A stretch of DNA of 64,000 nt from Hevea brasiliensis (GCF_030052815.1 NC_079507.1:19738141-19802140); one strand, 5' to 3'; counted from the stretch's first letter, positions 34,624 to 45,640 are shown. Numbers and translations are program-made. Notes: generated by a model from the sequence alone, not told the origin.

Positions 34624-36509
34624 TGAAGGAGCGAAAGCATTAAAAATATAAGTTTATATCATTGAATTCAAAAATTTTTCACCTAGGGTCACATGCATCA
34701 TGCAAGATTTATTTTTATCTATTTGATTTCAATGATAAACAACATATTAAAACTCTTTTAATACATTTTGGATCTAGATTTGCCATTTAAGATTTTGGAA
34801 TTAATCAGATTAATTCATTAGAACCCTAGATTAGATCAAGAATAAGTGCACTAACCTTTTGATGTAGTGCAGTGTGTCTGACACCTTTGGGATGCGCCTT
34901 AGGACACTAGATGTTGTCCCTCTAGCTTTTCCACACCAAGATCACCTATGGCAGCCCTTGAACAGCTTCTAAAGCTTTTTCTATGAATTAGAAAATCAAG
35001 TTTTGCCTTTTGAGAGATTACAGATGTAAACAGGACACTATAAATAATTTCTAGTATTTTTAATCCAAGAGATTGTTTGCTAATCTCTTTGATTTGATGA
35101 GAGATGAAGAAGAATAGAAGGGAAAGCAGCCAAGGGTGGTGACACCAAGAGATGAATGGCAGCTTATATTTTTTTTTCTTTCATCCTTACACTTATATAG
35201 CTAGGTGACCACTGAAAACCTTTACCACATGTCACCCTCTGATTGGTTCTAGGTTTAATTGACCCAATCACGTTGTGCCAAGTGTCAAACCTATATTTAA
35301 TCTTGACTTTGATCATCTTACATGATTAAAATACATTTGGCAAGCTTATGTATAGTGCCATGTGTCACCATCTTATGGTGTCACATGTCACCCTGTGAAA
35401 TGACCAAAATACCCCTGTGTTTTAATTTTGAGTTCTTAATCCAAAATAATTATTTCTCTTCTTCTAATCAATTTATATAAAAAATAAATAAATTAATTAA
35501 TCTTTATCAATTAATTTCTCATTAATTAAATTCATATTTAAATGCTTTAAATATAAATTTAACTTATACCATACATCCAATAACCTAGATTTGATTTCAA
35601 GCCATGCTAGGGACTTTGCAATCTAATTGCAAACCAAACCTATTTAATTAATCAATTAAGCTCTTTAATTAATTAATTAAATCATATTTAATTTAGTGAT
35701 TACTTGTGTATGTGTGTAACTTACTAGGCTCATCACTAATTGGAAATGAGACATGATATCAACTCTTAATATTATTAGAACTCTTTCTTACCATAAATGA
35801 TTTCTCTAAATCATTTTATGCACCTCATAGACCATGGTTAACAACTAGCATAGCATGCCATGGCCACCCAATCAGTAATAGGGTTTACCTTAAATGAACC
35901 TATAATCATATGTTACCATGCACTAGAATCTCTCTGTTACAAAATCCCAATTCGAGCTGGAGTCATGGTTTATGTCAAACACCATTTGCTATGAATATTA
36001 TGTTCTCATTTAATTCCAGTTCTTGATTAAAAAGATTTTCTTATCAGAAACTCTTTTCTTATTAAATCTATCTGTCCTGGCCAGGAACTTGAAACATTAA
36101 GAACAATTAAATGAACATAGGATTTTATCCCTATTTACTTAGAGGAATAGATTCCATCTTGATCAACACCTACCTCCACATATAGCTAGTAAGAGCCAAC
36201 ACATGCCCATATACCCATACACAGTACAAGTATGAAAAGCAGTATCAAACTCAAACCACCTATATATAAGATAACTATGCTATCTCAGGTCTAAAGATTA
36301 TATGCACTGATATGATTTATGACAATGCATTGACAAGAGTAAACTCCATGTGCTTGTTATAAATGTCACTGGTTTGGCCTACTTATTATGTATAAGTGCC
36401 TATCATGTTTGTTATATGGCATGAAACTCACCATTCCATCTTATTTACATCTCATATAAATAACTTTAGAACAAACATGATTACAATCTTTCTAGATAAG
36501 TTATGTCCT
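34624..36509 (-). repeat. Ty1/copia-like LTR, 5' end cut by the Ogre insertion
   Basis: On the minus strand it ends CTTTCGCTCCTTCA at 34624. It has a TATA box, CTATATAAG, at 35192-35200 with a plausible leader below it. It has no gag or pol. The layout (short TATA-driven leader, ending next to a Ca-type terminus) fits a copia LTR, but I recognise no family. The high-coordinate side is broken at 36510 by the Ogre-type element, so the rest lies right of the window. A solo LTR or an LTR of a larger element are both possible. Confidence 0.55.
36505..36509. repeat. Presumed left target-site duplication of the Ogre-type element (GTCCT)
   Basis: The five bases just outside the LTR terminus. The partner lies beyond the window, so this is a prediction. 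Confidence 0.45.
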
Positions 36510-36870
36510 TGTCGCAATGGGATTTTTGCGGTCGCCCGGACGATCACTCACCGAAGTGGGAAAGAGTGAGGAGTCGCTACCTTAGTTTTGAGGGTAACTA
36601 AAGAAAACCATTTGAGAAGATAAATAAAGAATGAAACCACTTCAAGACAGAGATTCTAGGTTCGGGGTCCGTAAACGGGTGGGGAAGGTGTTAGGCACCC
36701 CACCTCGTCCCTTAATAAGGGTAAGTAGATTTAATTTTGCGTCCTTTATAAATTAGTTAGAAGGGCTTGAACGGGAATGTTAATCCTTTTGGTAAGAGGA
36801 ATATTTGGTTTTTCACTAATTAGGATTACCCAGATACACAAGTAAATGAGACAACCTTAGTGAACGAGTG

Positions 36871-37310
36871 TGAGAATCGGATAAGAACTCTCCTCCGACC
36901 TCTTTTAAGTTATTTATTAAAGTTTTGAGGGGAGACCGGATAAGAACTCTCCTCCGATCCCCTTTAAGTTATTTATTTTTAGGATGAGACCGGATAAGAA
37001 CTCTCCTCCGATCCCTTTTAGACGTTTATTAAAATTTTGAGGGGAGACCGGATAAGAACCCTCCTCCGATCTCCTTTAGAGTTATTTATTAATGTTTTGA
37101 GTTGAGACCGGATAAGAACTCTCCTCCGATCTCTATTTAATGTTTATTAAAATTTTGAAGGGAGACCGGATAAGAACTCTCCTCCGATCTCTTTTAGACG
37201 TTTATTAGAATTTTGAGGGGAGACCGGATAAGAACCCTCCTCCGATCTCTTTTAGACGTTTATTAGAATTTTGAGGGGAGACCGGATAAGAACCCTCCTC
37301 CGATCTCTTT
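36871..37310. repeat. 8-unit tandem array (about 56-60 bp units) in Ogre LTR copy 1
   Basis: Each unit contains GATAAGAACTCTCCTCCGAT or a near variant, followed by a T-rich spacer. The first unit is the most divergent. The same eight units occur in LTR copy 2. It lies on the transcribed (R-U5) side of the sense TATA box, so it would be in the leader RNA. Confidence 0.92.
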
Positions 37311-37893
37311 CGGATTAGCAGGAGCCTGGAAGGGGCTTTGCCGATCTCCCGAATTTCAATTTCAGCTACATGTCACAAGAACCTAAAACTAAGGTTTCTG
37401 GCATTCAAAAATGCTGGAGATAAGGTTTCTTGATACCCTATGACTAAATGGGTAATACTAAACTTGATTTACCGACCTTCCATGTAGTCATTTTACGCAT
37501 ACCTATTAATGTCCGATCTGTTCTGTCTAGATTATTTTGGTTTTATTCCTCTTCATGGTATCTTGCCGAATTCCCGTTCACGTCAGCCTAATAGTTTGGC
37601 TATTTTCCTGACGTGTTATTCAAACTTTCTCTTTTAAAAGAGACCCTTAAGTTGCAGATACCTATATTTTGCCTGACCACTTACACGCTACTAGGAGCTA
37701 AAAGCTCGTATTCAGAAATGACGAAAATTGATGAAATGATGGACCGATCACTAAAGAGATAATTCGAGAGTAACGTTCTTTGAGATTTTTTTGCTTAGAA
37801 TAAACCTAGAGAAAACCGCATACGTAAAGAGAACAAAGAAAGTGCGAAAAGTAAACGCAAATACTTAATAAAACAGTAATATGAACTCTTACC

Positions 37894-38063
37894 TGTGAGG
37901 AGCCAAATATATTGAAATAACTGTGAGGTGGTAAATAGTGATGGAGATGGCGGATTGATCAGCCTGAGAGTTGATGTCTGTGAGGAGCCAAATGTATTGA
38001 AATAACTATGAGGTGGTAAATAGTGATGAAGATGGCGGATTGATCAGCCTGAGAGTTGATGTC
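37894..38063. repeat. 85-bp tandem duplication in Ogre LTR copy 1
   Basis: Two 85-bp units (37894-37978, 37979-38063), each starting TGTGAGGAGCCAAAT. They differ by a few substitutions. The duplication is also present in copy 2, so it predates their separation. Confidence 0.93.
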
Positions 38064-38373
38064 TGTCGTGAAACCGAGAGATGCTTTAGCTAAAAGGTAA
38101 CCAGGTAAGAACCAGGTGGAAGGAAGTTGAGCTTGAACAGAGGAAAAGAAAGCAGAGATGATGAGAGTATGACCAGATAATGAACAAACTGGAAATGTAG
38201 AGTTCCAGATTCAAAATCTTTTCAAGAAAACACTCCAAAAACTAGTTTCAAAAGTCTTTTAATCACTACAAAACAAAGCAGAGTAACAAACCGAATGAAG
38301 TTTCGAGTTCCTCCACGATAATAGCGACCTCTTGTCTATATTTTTTCCGTCCTTGAACAGCTTTTTCATGCAG

Positions 38374-38381
38374 TATTTATA
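38374..38381 (-). promoter_or_regulatory. Sense TATA box of Ogre LTR copy 1
   Basis: The minus strand reads CCTATAAATACTGC, oriented to transcribe gag-pol. It is followed downstream by the array-rich leader. The same site is conserved at 55807-55814. Confidence 0.6.
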
Positions 38382-38963
38382 GGAATCGGGTGCTCCCCAT
38401 GAAGGGTCGATTTATTTTGAGGGAGATGGAGGGTCAAGATTTTGAAGTACATGATCGGACGTTCAGAATTAAAGAGAATCAAAACGAATGGTCGAGATCG
38501 CTTCGTAATATTTGTCCTTTTCCTCTTTTAACTGACGGTCTTGAGTCCTCTTGTCCGAACGATCCGAGGGCTAAGAGTGAAAACGCCGTATTGTCGCTTC
38601 TCTTTGATCCAAGGGTTCCGGATTCATCCTTACAAGTGAGATCGACGGTGGAGATTGGGATGTACAGGATCGCCATGACATACCCGCACTGCCAAGATTA
38701 AGTGGCGATTCTTAGGCGTATGTGGATATCTCGTCCGCCGCGCTTTAACTACTCCTCGGCTCGATTCGACGACGGTTATTGGGATTTGTCTTATTCTTTT
38801 GTCTTCCGATCTCTCCCCTAGCTCCTATTCCGATCTCTCATGCCGATCTCCTATCTCCGATCTCTTTTATCCCTTGATCACCGATTCGGTCCAAGCATTA
38901 ATTGCATCTCGATTCTCAAGGCCCGCTTGCTTTCCCGCTAAGCATTAAATGCCCATTTCCCCC

Positions 38964-38971
38964 TATATATA
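38964..38971 (+). promoter_or_regulatory. Antisense TATA box 1 of Ogre LTR copy 1
   Basis: TATATATA in the context CCCCTATATATACCC, preceded by GCATTAAATGC. It is oriented opposite to gag-pol, about 585 bp from the sense TATA box, and conserved in copy 2 at 56392-56399. Confidence 0.5.
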
Positions 38972-39315
38972 CCCATGTCGACAGATACATTTTCTTCATA
39001 TGACTTTCCTATCTTCATTTCTTACTTACCTTGTTCTAGCCGCTCCCAGAGAAGTTTTGGCTATAATCGAGGCTTTGATCTTTTCCGATGGATTTCTTTC
39101 ACCGATCAAAATTTACGATCCCGTGATTGGATGATCCTAATTGACGATGGTGAGAGAACTGGATTTGACCGATCCGTATTGCGGGCCTCGTTGTACCGAT
39201 CTCGAGTTGCTCAACCGAGTTCATTCGGCTTCTCATCACATTGAGTGTTCCGACAATGATTCTCGATCCACATTGGGTGTTCCGACAATGGATGAAGCAT
39301 CCGTCGGCAATATCC

Positions 39316-39545
39316 TTGGGATCGCTTATAACCGATCCTTAGATCGCTGGTGGTATCCTTGGGATCGCTTATAAACCGATCCTTAGATCGGCCCTTCAGA
39401 TAGGATTTTCGCTTGCCTCTAGAGATCGCCCAAATGATGTAATTCTTCAATGTAATCGATCTCTAGAGATCTCCCAAATGATGTAGTTAGACCTTTATTG
39501 TAATCCGATCCCTAGAGATCGCCCAAATGATGTAATCCGATCTCT
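39316..39545. repeat. Short CCGATC-rich tandem repeats in Ogre LTR copy 1
   Basis: Two units containing CCTTGGGATCGCTTATAA (near 39316 and 39356) are followed by three units containing CTAGAGATC(G/T)CCCAAATGATG (near 39418, 39465, 39509). These continue the strong enrichment of CCGATC/GATCGG across this LTR. Confidence 0.8.
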
Positions 39546-39795
39546 TGAAAATAAAGACTTTACTTTGTTGCTATCATCTTATTATTTTGCATTGATTATT
39601 TTCCGATCTCGATGTGATTATCCAATCGACTCTTTACCCGAATGACCCTTAACCGATCCTTTATTCAAAATTTTTAACTCATTATGCCGATCTCTAATTA
39701 ACCGATCTCGTAACATTCGGTTATTTGAGAACAATTGCCGAGTCCCACCAATCGATGCGCCTTAGAACTTCGCGAGCATTAAATGCTCTGACTAG

Positions 39796-39803
39796 TATAA
39801 ATA
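39796..39803 (+). promoter_or_regulatory. Antisense TATA box 2, promoter of the LTR gene, copy 1
   Basis: TATAAATA in AGTATAAATAGGGG, 156 bp upstream of the ATG at 39952, followed by a C/T-rich leader typical of plant 5' UTRs. Conserved at 57224-57231. A GCATTAAATGC motif precedes it, as at TATA box 1, so the two look like duplicated promoter modules. Confidence 0.65.
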
Positions 39804-39951
39804 GGGGTGGGAGGGTTAGCCGCTTGTTCTCTCATTCCTTTCTCACCTCTTGTTCACAACTTCAAGTTCTCTCCTTTTCTCCGCTTCTTCCGACGATCGA
39901 CTCCTAAGGGCTTTAATCCTCTTTTAGTTTAAGTTCTTTGTTTTTTTGAAA

Positions 39952-41791
39952 ATGAGCGGTGCGAAGGTCGAGAGCGGCGAGCCCTCCTTCCATTCAGTTC
40001 TCATGGTCATCGCCCGATGAAGAAGAGGCATGGGCCCAAACAGGCAACCTAAACCCCTAAGGTCTCTCGCCTGTGCCTGGTCGGGTCATACCATCAAGGC
40101 TTGCACCACCTTCAAGGAGAGAGACCCTTCCTATAGACGAGCTTCCGCTTCTTCTTGAACTGACCGCAATCGCTTGTTCAAGAATACAACATTTGTCCCG
40201 ATTCATATGAGCCGATCAAGTGCCATGGCGATCTTCGTGTCGATCACTCTTTGAAGAGGATGACATGGTTATGGTGTATGAGGAATGCTTAAAGGCCGGC
40301 CGAGGTTCCCTCTAGACGATTTCTATAAGGAGGTCCTAAAATTTCACCGAGCATCCATTGTTCAAATCCACCCCAACTCGTGGCGGATCTTGGTTGCTTT
40401 CCGAGGTCTATGCCGAGCTAAGGGAATCAGACCTACGGCTAAGGTGTTCGCCGAGCTACATGCACTAACTCACAAAGGATGACGAACACTGGTTCTTTCA
40501 GTAAGCCTCATTGCGGACTCTTTTCCGATCCGCCTCATCCCTTAAGAATTGGAAGAACCGGTTCTTCATTCCGAGGAGTAAAGATCCGAGCCGCTTTGAG
40601 GACTTTCCTCGTAGCCGTGGTACCAGGGCCCTCGCTCAAGCACATTACCTTGAGTCAAGAGGAAAGCTCAATAGTGATGGAGCCGAAAAGCCGTGCCGCC
40701 ACTCTAAAATATTCTCGCCCAAATGCGGTGATCGAATCGCACCATTGACCATGCAATCGATCACCGCCAAGCTCGCGAACTTCCGCTCTCGACTCGGCAT
40801 TGGTATTTTCTATATCTCGCCTTTAACCTTAGAGATCTCACTAACCTTTTCTTTGTGCAGGTATGGCGGGTGGTGAGGGTTCTAGGAAGCGGAAGAAGAA
40901 CAAAGAGATCTTCCGAAAGTAAAGGAGATGAAGCGTCGAACGACTTCAAACACCGGCCATGAACTCGGGAGATACAAAGAGACCCACCTCAACCTTCGGT
41001 CCGCCGACCACCGGCCGCCGATCTCCTCCTAGATCGGAAGAGCGCCTCCGCCTCTCTCGCTTGTCCCAAGCACGGAAGGGGGCCTCCTCAAGCTTCGGGA
41101 GGACCTCTTCTCGTGGCGCCAAATGCCGATCGATCGCTTGAAGAATAACCGATCGTGGAGAACCCCGATTTTGCCAAAGTCCCGGGTCTACCATCTTCTT
41201 TCAGAGGACCGACAGTTATCCTGCATGGTCTCGATGATATCTTGACTCAACCATGAGCCTAAACGTGGAGTGTCCGTGAACCGCACCATGATTCGGGAAA
41301 AGATTCGGTCTGGTAAGGAGGTCGGGAAGAAAAATCAAGAATTGGCTTCCTCCGATCCCAACTCTCATCCGCCGGATTATATATCTCAAGTCGAGGGACG
41401 GCGAAGTACCATGAAGACCACCGGCCGAAGGTCTCGTGACTTGGCCGAAAGTGAACGGGCTCTCGAGAAGTCCGTGCACTTCAGCCAACGGCCGCTCAGT
41501 CGCTCAACTTGTAGAGGAGCTTAACGCTGAAGGATAAGGAGCTTTCGAGAAAGACAAAGAGCTTAAGGAAAAGGATGAAGAGATGGTGTCTGAATAGCCT
41601 GAGCCTATGTGAATGCTCATAATGATCTCTTGGCCGAACTCCAAAAGCGCTATCCTCAAGAGGACTTCTCTTGGATGGACGACTGCTCCTGGGCGATGGT
41701 GAAGATAGTGAGGAGGAGGGCGAGGAAGAGAGAGAGAGTGAGCAGACAATCAGTCGGGGTGATCCTCACCAATAACTTGTACAAATTATGA
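39952..41791 (+). pseudogene. LTR-encoded antisense gene, PF04195-like ('putative gypsy type transposon' domain), copy 1
   Basis: This gene-like unit lies on the strand opposite to gag-pol, inside the LTR. The start is ATG at 39952 (MSGAKVESGEPSFHS), placed below a TATA box and C/T-rich leader. After frameshifts comes a segment at 40290-40480 with FPLDDFYKEVLKFHRAS and IHPNSWRILVAF. WKNRFFIPRSKDPS follows near 40550. This pattern is typical of plant proteins with the PF04195-type domain, whose function is unknown. A possible 58-nt intron lies at 40803-40860. The C-terminal half has KDKELKEKDEEM (coiled coil), NAHNDLLAELQKRYPQEDF and an acidic Glu/Asp/Ser tail, ending YKL at TGA 41789-41791. 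Small indels break the frame. Confidence 0.65.
40803..40860 (+). other. Possible short intron in the LTR antisense gene, copy 1
   Basis: GTATTTTC at 40803 and a pyrimidine-rich acceptor CTTTTCTTTGTGCAG ending at 40860. The acceptor is convincing; the donor is one of several choices. Conserved at 58236-58292 in copy 2. Confidence 0.45.
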
Positions 41792-42387
41792 AATGAAATG
41801 GAATATCTCTTTGTTCAATGAATGGATGTGATTGGAAAATCTTTGAATTGCCTAAGTATTTGATTGTATGAGCATAGCGAAACATGAACTAAATGCCATT
41901 ATTAATCTAAGTATAAAAGATCGGAAAGCACAATAAGCATGAGATCGGTGGGGAGAAATGTCGAACGGACTTGATTAAAATTGAAAATTTAACTTGAACA
42001 CTTAAGATCGGAACCCTCGTTAAACCGAACCAAAACTTTAGCTCTTAATCTTCCGAAAAGGAGGTCGGCAATAAAACTGGTAAAAAATCTAATGCTAGTT
42101 CACTTCATTTATCAACAGAGATCAGGGATATACCCGACGGGTCCGGAAATTCGATAGCGGGTTTGAGAGATCGGTGAATGATTTGAGAGATCGGGAGGGC
42201 TTTAACGAATGTTAGGACTTAGCATTGATTCAATTCCTTTTAAGGAGAGTTCGGAAATATGGTCATCTGGTAAAGAAAAATGAAGAGAAGTTGGAAATGT
42301 CATTGGCTGGCCCAGGGAGACCTAGTGCTGGGGATCGGTTTCAAAGTCTTGTTGATTTTGGGGATCGGCCAAAATATGGTGTCGACA

Positions 42388-42402
42388 GCTGCCCCTCTTT
42401 AC
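42388..42402 (-). other. Ogre-type polypurine tract, copy 1
   Basis: The minus strand reads GTAAAGAGGGGCAGC directly upstream of the LTR start (TGTCGACACC). In copy 2 the equivalent (59770-59783) is GTAAAGAGAGGCAT. Confidence 0.8.
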
Positions 42403-42526
42403 ATAATTTCTATTAAAGGAAAGAAATTCCCGTGTAGGAATTATGTAAAGATTCAGACTCATATTTTGGACGATTAAGTGTTTGAAATTAGGGAACTAAT
42501 GACCTAGAAATTGTTAACAGAAGTCG

Positions 42527-43200
42527 AAGTACCAGAAAATTAAAATCAACTTAGATCAAGGAACCAGAGGTTGATAACAGGAAATTTAAATTGCATGAAA
42601 TTAAAATCAACTTAGATCAAGGAACCAGAGGTTGATAACAGGAATTTAAATTGCATGAAGTTAAAATCAACTTAGATCAAGGAACCAGAGGTTGATGACA
42701 GAAATTTAAATTGCATGAAATTAAAATCAACTTAGATCAAGGAACCAGAGGTTGATAACAAGAAATTTAAATTGCATGAAATTAAAATCAACTTAGATCA
42801 AGGAACCAGAGGTTGATAACAGAAATGTAAATTGCATGAAATTAAAATCAACTTAGATCAAGGAACCAGAGGTTGATGGTGGAATTGCAGGAAATTAAAA
42901 TCAACTTAGATCAAGGAACCAGAGGTTGATAACAGAAATGTAAATTGCATGAAATTAAAATCAACTTAGATCAAGGAACCAGAGGTTGATAGCATGAAAT
43001 GTAAATTGCAGAAAATTAAAATCAACTTAGATCAAGGAACCAGAGGTTGATAGCAGGAAATGTAAATTGCAGAAAATTAAAATCAACTTAGATCAAGGAA
43101 CCAGAGGTTGATAACAGAAATGTAAATTGCATGAAATTAAAATCAACTTAGATCAAGGAACCAGAGGTTGATGGTAGAATTGCAGGAAATTAAAATCAAC
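42527..43200. repeat. 11-unit tandem array (about 60-bp units) in the Ogre 3' untranslated region, copy 1
   Basis: Units share AAAATCAACTTAGATCAAGG followed by AACCAGAGGTTGAT, with a variable AT-rich tail. Two units are shortened to about 47 bp (near 42870 and 43175). It lies between pol and the 3' LTR, the usual place for hypervariable arrays in Tat-lineage elements. Copy 2 has the same number of units. Confidence 0.93.
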
Positions 43201-43867
43201 TCACAAAACAAGTCTGACTTTGGCACATGAAGTTATTCCCTGACAAAGTGTACTTAACAAGATAATGAAGGCGGACGATTAATGGAGGAGGAGTTGTAAG
43301 GCCTGACCTATGACCTCGTTCTTTCGGATGTCCCTTTTCCGTTCCCGACTTTCTCCTTATTCTTCGGAATTCGCCATTGTGGTTTTTAAATTTCTTTTGG
43401 TCAATTATACAACAATCGCCCTTTTGGTTTTTCCCCTCTGTTATTTAGTTTTTTTTTTTTTTTGTTTTTTTTTGTCTTGGCGGCTATTCCCTGCAAATCT
43501 CATAGTAAAGTACGCGAGGTTATCAATTTTTAAATTCAAATCTTATGGCAGAAATTTAACTAATCAATAGCGCATTAGTCAAAGAGAAAGGATAGTATTA
43601 AAAAGTGAGTAAGCGGGAAAACAAAAGGTATGAATGGAGTATAACTTTATCATGGCTTTAGGAAAATAGACTTTCAAAGGAAAAGGAAAGGTACAAGGAT
43701 AGATCTCATATATTCCTTTTAGTTGGTTTTGAAGTCTTTTAACCGCCATATTCCAAGTTCTCTCAAGTCCCTTGCCGTGACGGTTGCCTCTCTATCCGCT
43801 GCTTCATGCCCCCTTCCTTATTCCTCCAGCTTTGGTTCTTGGGACGCCTTTTGGTTTTCACCCCAAG

Positions 43868-43902
<35 letters not shown>

Positions 43903-43935
43903 GACGCCCTTTCGGGTTTTCATCCCTTCTCCTTT
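43201..43935. other. Ogre 3' untranslated stretch with homopolymer tracts, copy 1
   Basis: No gene is seen. It contains T-rich runs near 43449-43475 and a 29-base T run at 43872-43900, which are A runs in the sense direction. They follow the integrase C-terminus. Copy 2 has matching tracts at about 60800-60826 and 61215-61250. Confidence 0.7.
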
Positions 43936-45055
43936 TTATGCATAGTATTTCTTGACAAAGTGTCGGCATTCATGTGTCTCGAATTCTTCACCGCCCATGT
44001 GGGTCAAGATCAAGGCTCCTCCAAGAAACGCCTTTAACCACATAGGGTCCTCGTAGGTTGGTGACCATTTGCCCCGGGGATCGTTTTGGTTTGGTAGCAC
44101 TTTCTTTAGAACTAAGTCCCCGGGTTGGAATTCGCGCGGGCGAACGCTTTTATCAAATGCCCTAGCCATTCTCCTCTGATATAATTGCCCGTGACATGTC
44201 AGCCGTTAACCTTTTCTCATCCAACAAGTTTAATCGATCCAACCTTGACCGATCCATTCTCGACTCACCAATCCTCGATTCCTTCGTAATCCTTAGGAAG
44301 GAATTTCAACCTCAACAGTAATACCGCCCATCCCGTAGACCGTGAGTATGGAGTTGCCCCAGCTGAGGTTCTTATGGAAGTCCTAAGATGCATGAAGAGC
44401 GTAGGGGAGCATGTCATGCCAATCCCTATATGTGACCGTCATTTTCCGGATTATCCTCTTTAGATTTTTGTTCGCGCTTCCACCGCTCCATTCATCCGGG
44501 ACGGTATGGGGAGGAATTGAGATGTCGGATTCTGTATTGATCACACACCTTCCGAATCTTCTGACCGCTCGTGTTCTTGGCGTTATCGCGACAATTTCAT
44601 TCGAGACCATGCCGACATATGATATTGTTTCAAGAATTTGAGAAACGTGTTCGCGTGATGTGAGCATAGGATGTCGCCTCGACCCACTTGGAGAAATAGT
44701 CGATGGCTACAAGGATGAATCTGCCCATTGGATGCCTTGGGATTGATGGGACCAATCACATCTATGCCCCACATTGCAAAAGGCCACGGTGAGACGAGAT
44801 TGAATACAGCTTGTGAGGTGGCACATTTATCTGATCTCACAGAATCGACACTTGTGGCACTTCCGAAATACTCGATGCAATCCTTTTCCATTGTGGTCCA
44901 AAATACCCACGCCGCATGATTTGCTTGGCCATCATGTGTCCATTGGCGTGAGTTGCACAATTTCTCATGAGTTTCAAAAGGATTCTCTTTGCCTCCTTTG
45001 CATCCACACATCTCAATAATTCACCGTTGAGCTTCTTTTGTATAGGGTTTCCCAC
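43936..45055 (-). pseudogene. Ogre-type integrase, copy 1, frameshifted
   Basis: Coding order runs from high to low coordinates. An N-terminal HHCC-type module has CATHANGHMMAKQIMRRGYF near 44930 and a Cys pair near 44840 in another frame. The catalytic core begins with FAMWGIDVIGPINPKASNG near 44760 (first Asp). FLKFLKQYHMSA follows near 44630, then KRIIRKMTVTYRDWHDMLP near 44420. The C-terminus, FQPGDLVLKKVLPNQ to ETHECRHFVKKYYA, lies at 44169-43936. At least four frame changes occur, several next to CG-rich runs. A complete family integrase would be one frame. Confidence 0.8.
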
Positions 45056-45289
45056 CGGGAAAGTACCCCAATGCTAACCTCCGAATCATCTTCTTTTCAT
45101 TTTTGCTTGCCCTCAAGGGAATTCTCCTGCTCTACAAGAGACTGTGATGTCGTGATACCAAGGCTTTCCATCGAGCTCTTCTTCAATCATGAAGCAATAG
45201 GTCGCTCATCCCTTACTTTAATCTTCAACGCCTCAAACGTCTCGCTCTTCTTCGATTTGAGCCATAACAGCTAGAGTAGCTAAGGCGCA

Positions 45290-45640
45290 AGAAATTGATT
45301 CTTGTCTCTACTCAGATGAGTGAAAGAGATTTCTTCAATTCTCGATCATCTCCAAGAAGTATTTCTCGTAGGGGATTAGCTTGGGATCCTTGGTTTGCCA
45401 TTCTCCCTTGACTGATAAATTATCGTGAGCCGAGTCTCCATACACCTCCAACTTTCGATTTTCATCTCTATAGCAAGATGTAGACCCATTACACAAGCTT
45501 CATATTCTCGACATTGTTGGTACAACAAATCCCAACTTAGCAACTATTGGGAAGTGCTTTCTTCCTGGGATACTAGTACAGCCCAATTCCATTCCTGATA
45601 AATTGATCGCCCACAAAATACATTTCCCACACATCGATCG
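45290..45640 (-). pseudogene. Archaeal-type RNase H (aRNH) of Ogre element, copy 1
   Basis: Fragments in shifting frames correspond to PEGKHFPIGAKLGF and EYEACVMGLHLAIEMKI, better preserved in copy 2 (62708-62965). A second, archaeal-type RNase H after the retroviral-type one is characteristic of the Tat lineage. No continuous frame survives here. Confidence 0.65.

Larger units (their letters stand above)
36510..42387 (-). repeat. Ogre-type LTR, copy 1
   Basis: Boundaries come from comparison with 53958-59769: homology starts at GTCGC near 36511 and ends GGTGTCGACA at 42387, adjacent to the polypurine tract. From low to high coordinates it contains a conserved block with GGTTCGGGGTCCGTAAACGG near 36660, an 8-unit array, an 85-bp duplication, a sense TATA box, CCGATC-rich sequence, and an antisense gene-like unit. 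Confidence 0.88.

Noticed and set aside
36660..36720. GC-rich conserved block with GGTTCGGGGTCCGTAAACGG as a tRNA or structural RNA gene
   Set aside because: It is part of the LTR near its 3' end, present in both LTR copies, with no tRNA fold apparent.
41031..41043. A 13-mer identical to the Illumina adapter core (AGATCGGAAGAGC)
   Set aside because: It lies inside the antisense gene with homologous sequence continuing on both sides in copy 2 (near 58463, where CGG reads CT), so it is natural sequence and not adapter carry-over. Adapter trimming may still truncate short reads here.
42541..43200. CRISPR-like regular repeats
   Set aside because: The units are contiguous 60-bp tandem copies without unique spacers, in a plant retrotransposon 3' region; there are no cas genes.
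43872..43900. Long T run as a poly(A) tail of a processed retrogene or LINE
   Set aside because: It occurs at the same place in both Ogre copies, has no retrogene next to it and no target duplication; it is part of the element's 3' untranslated region.
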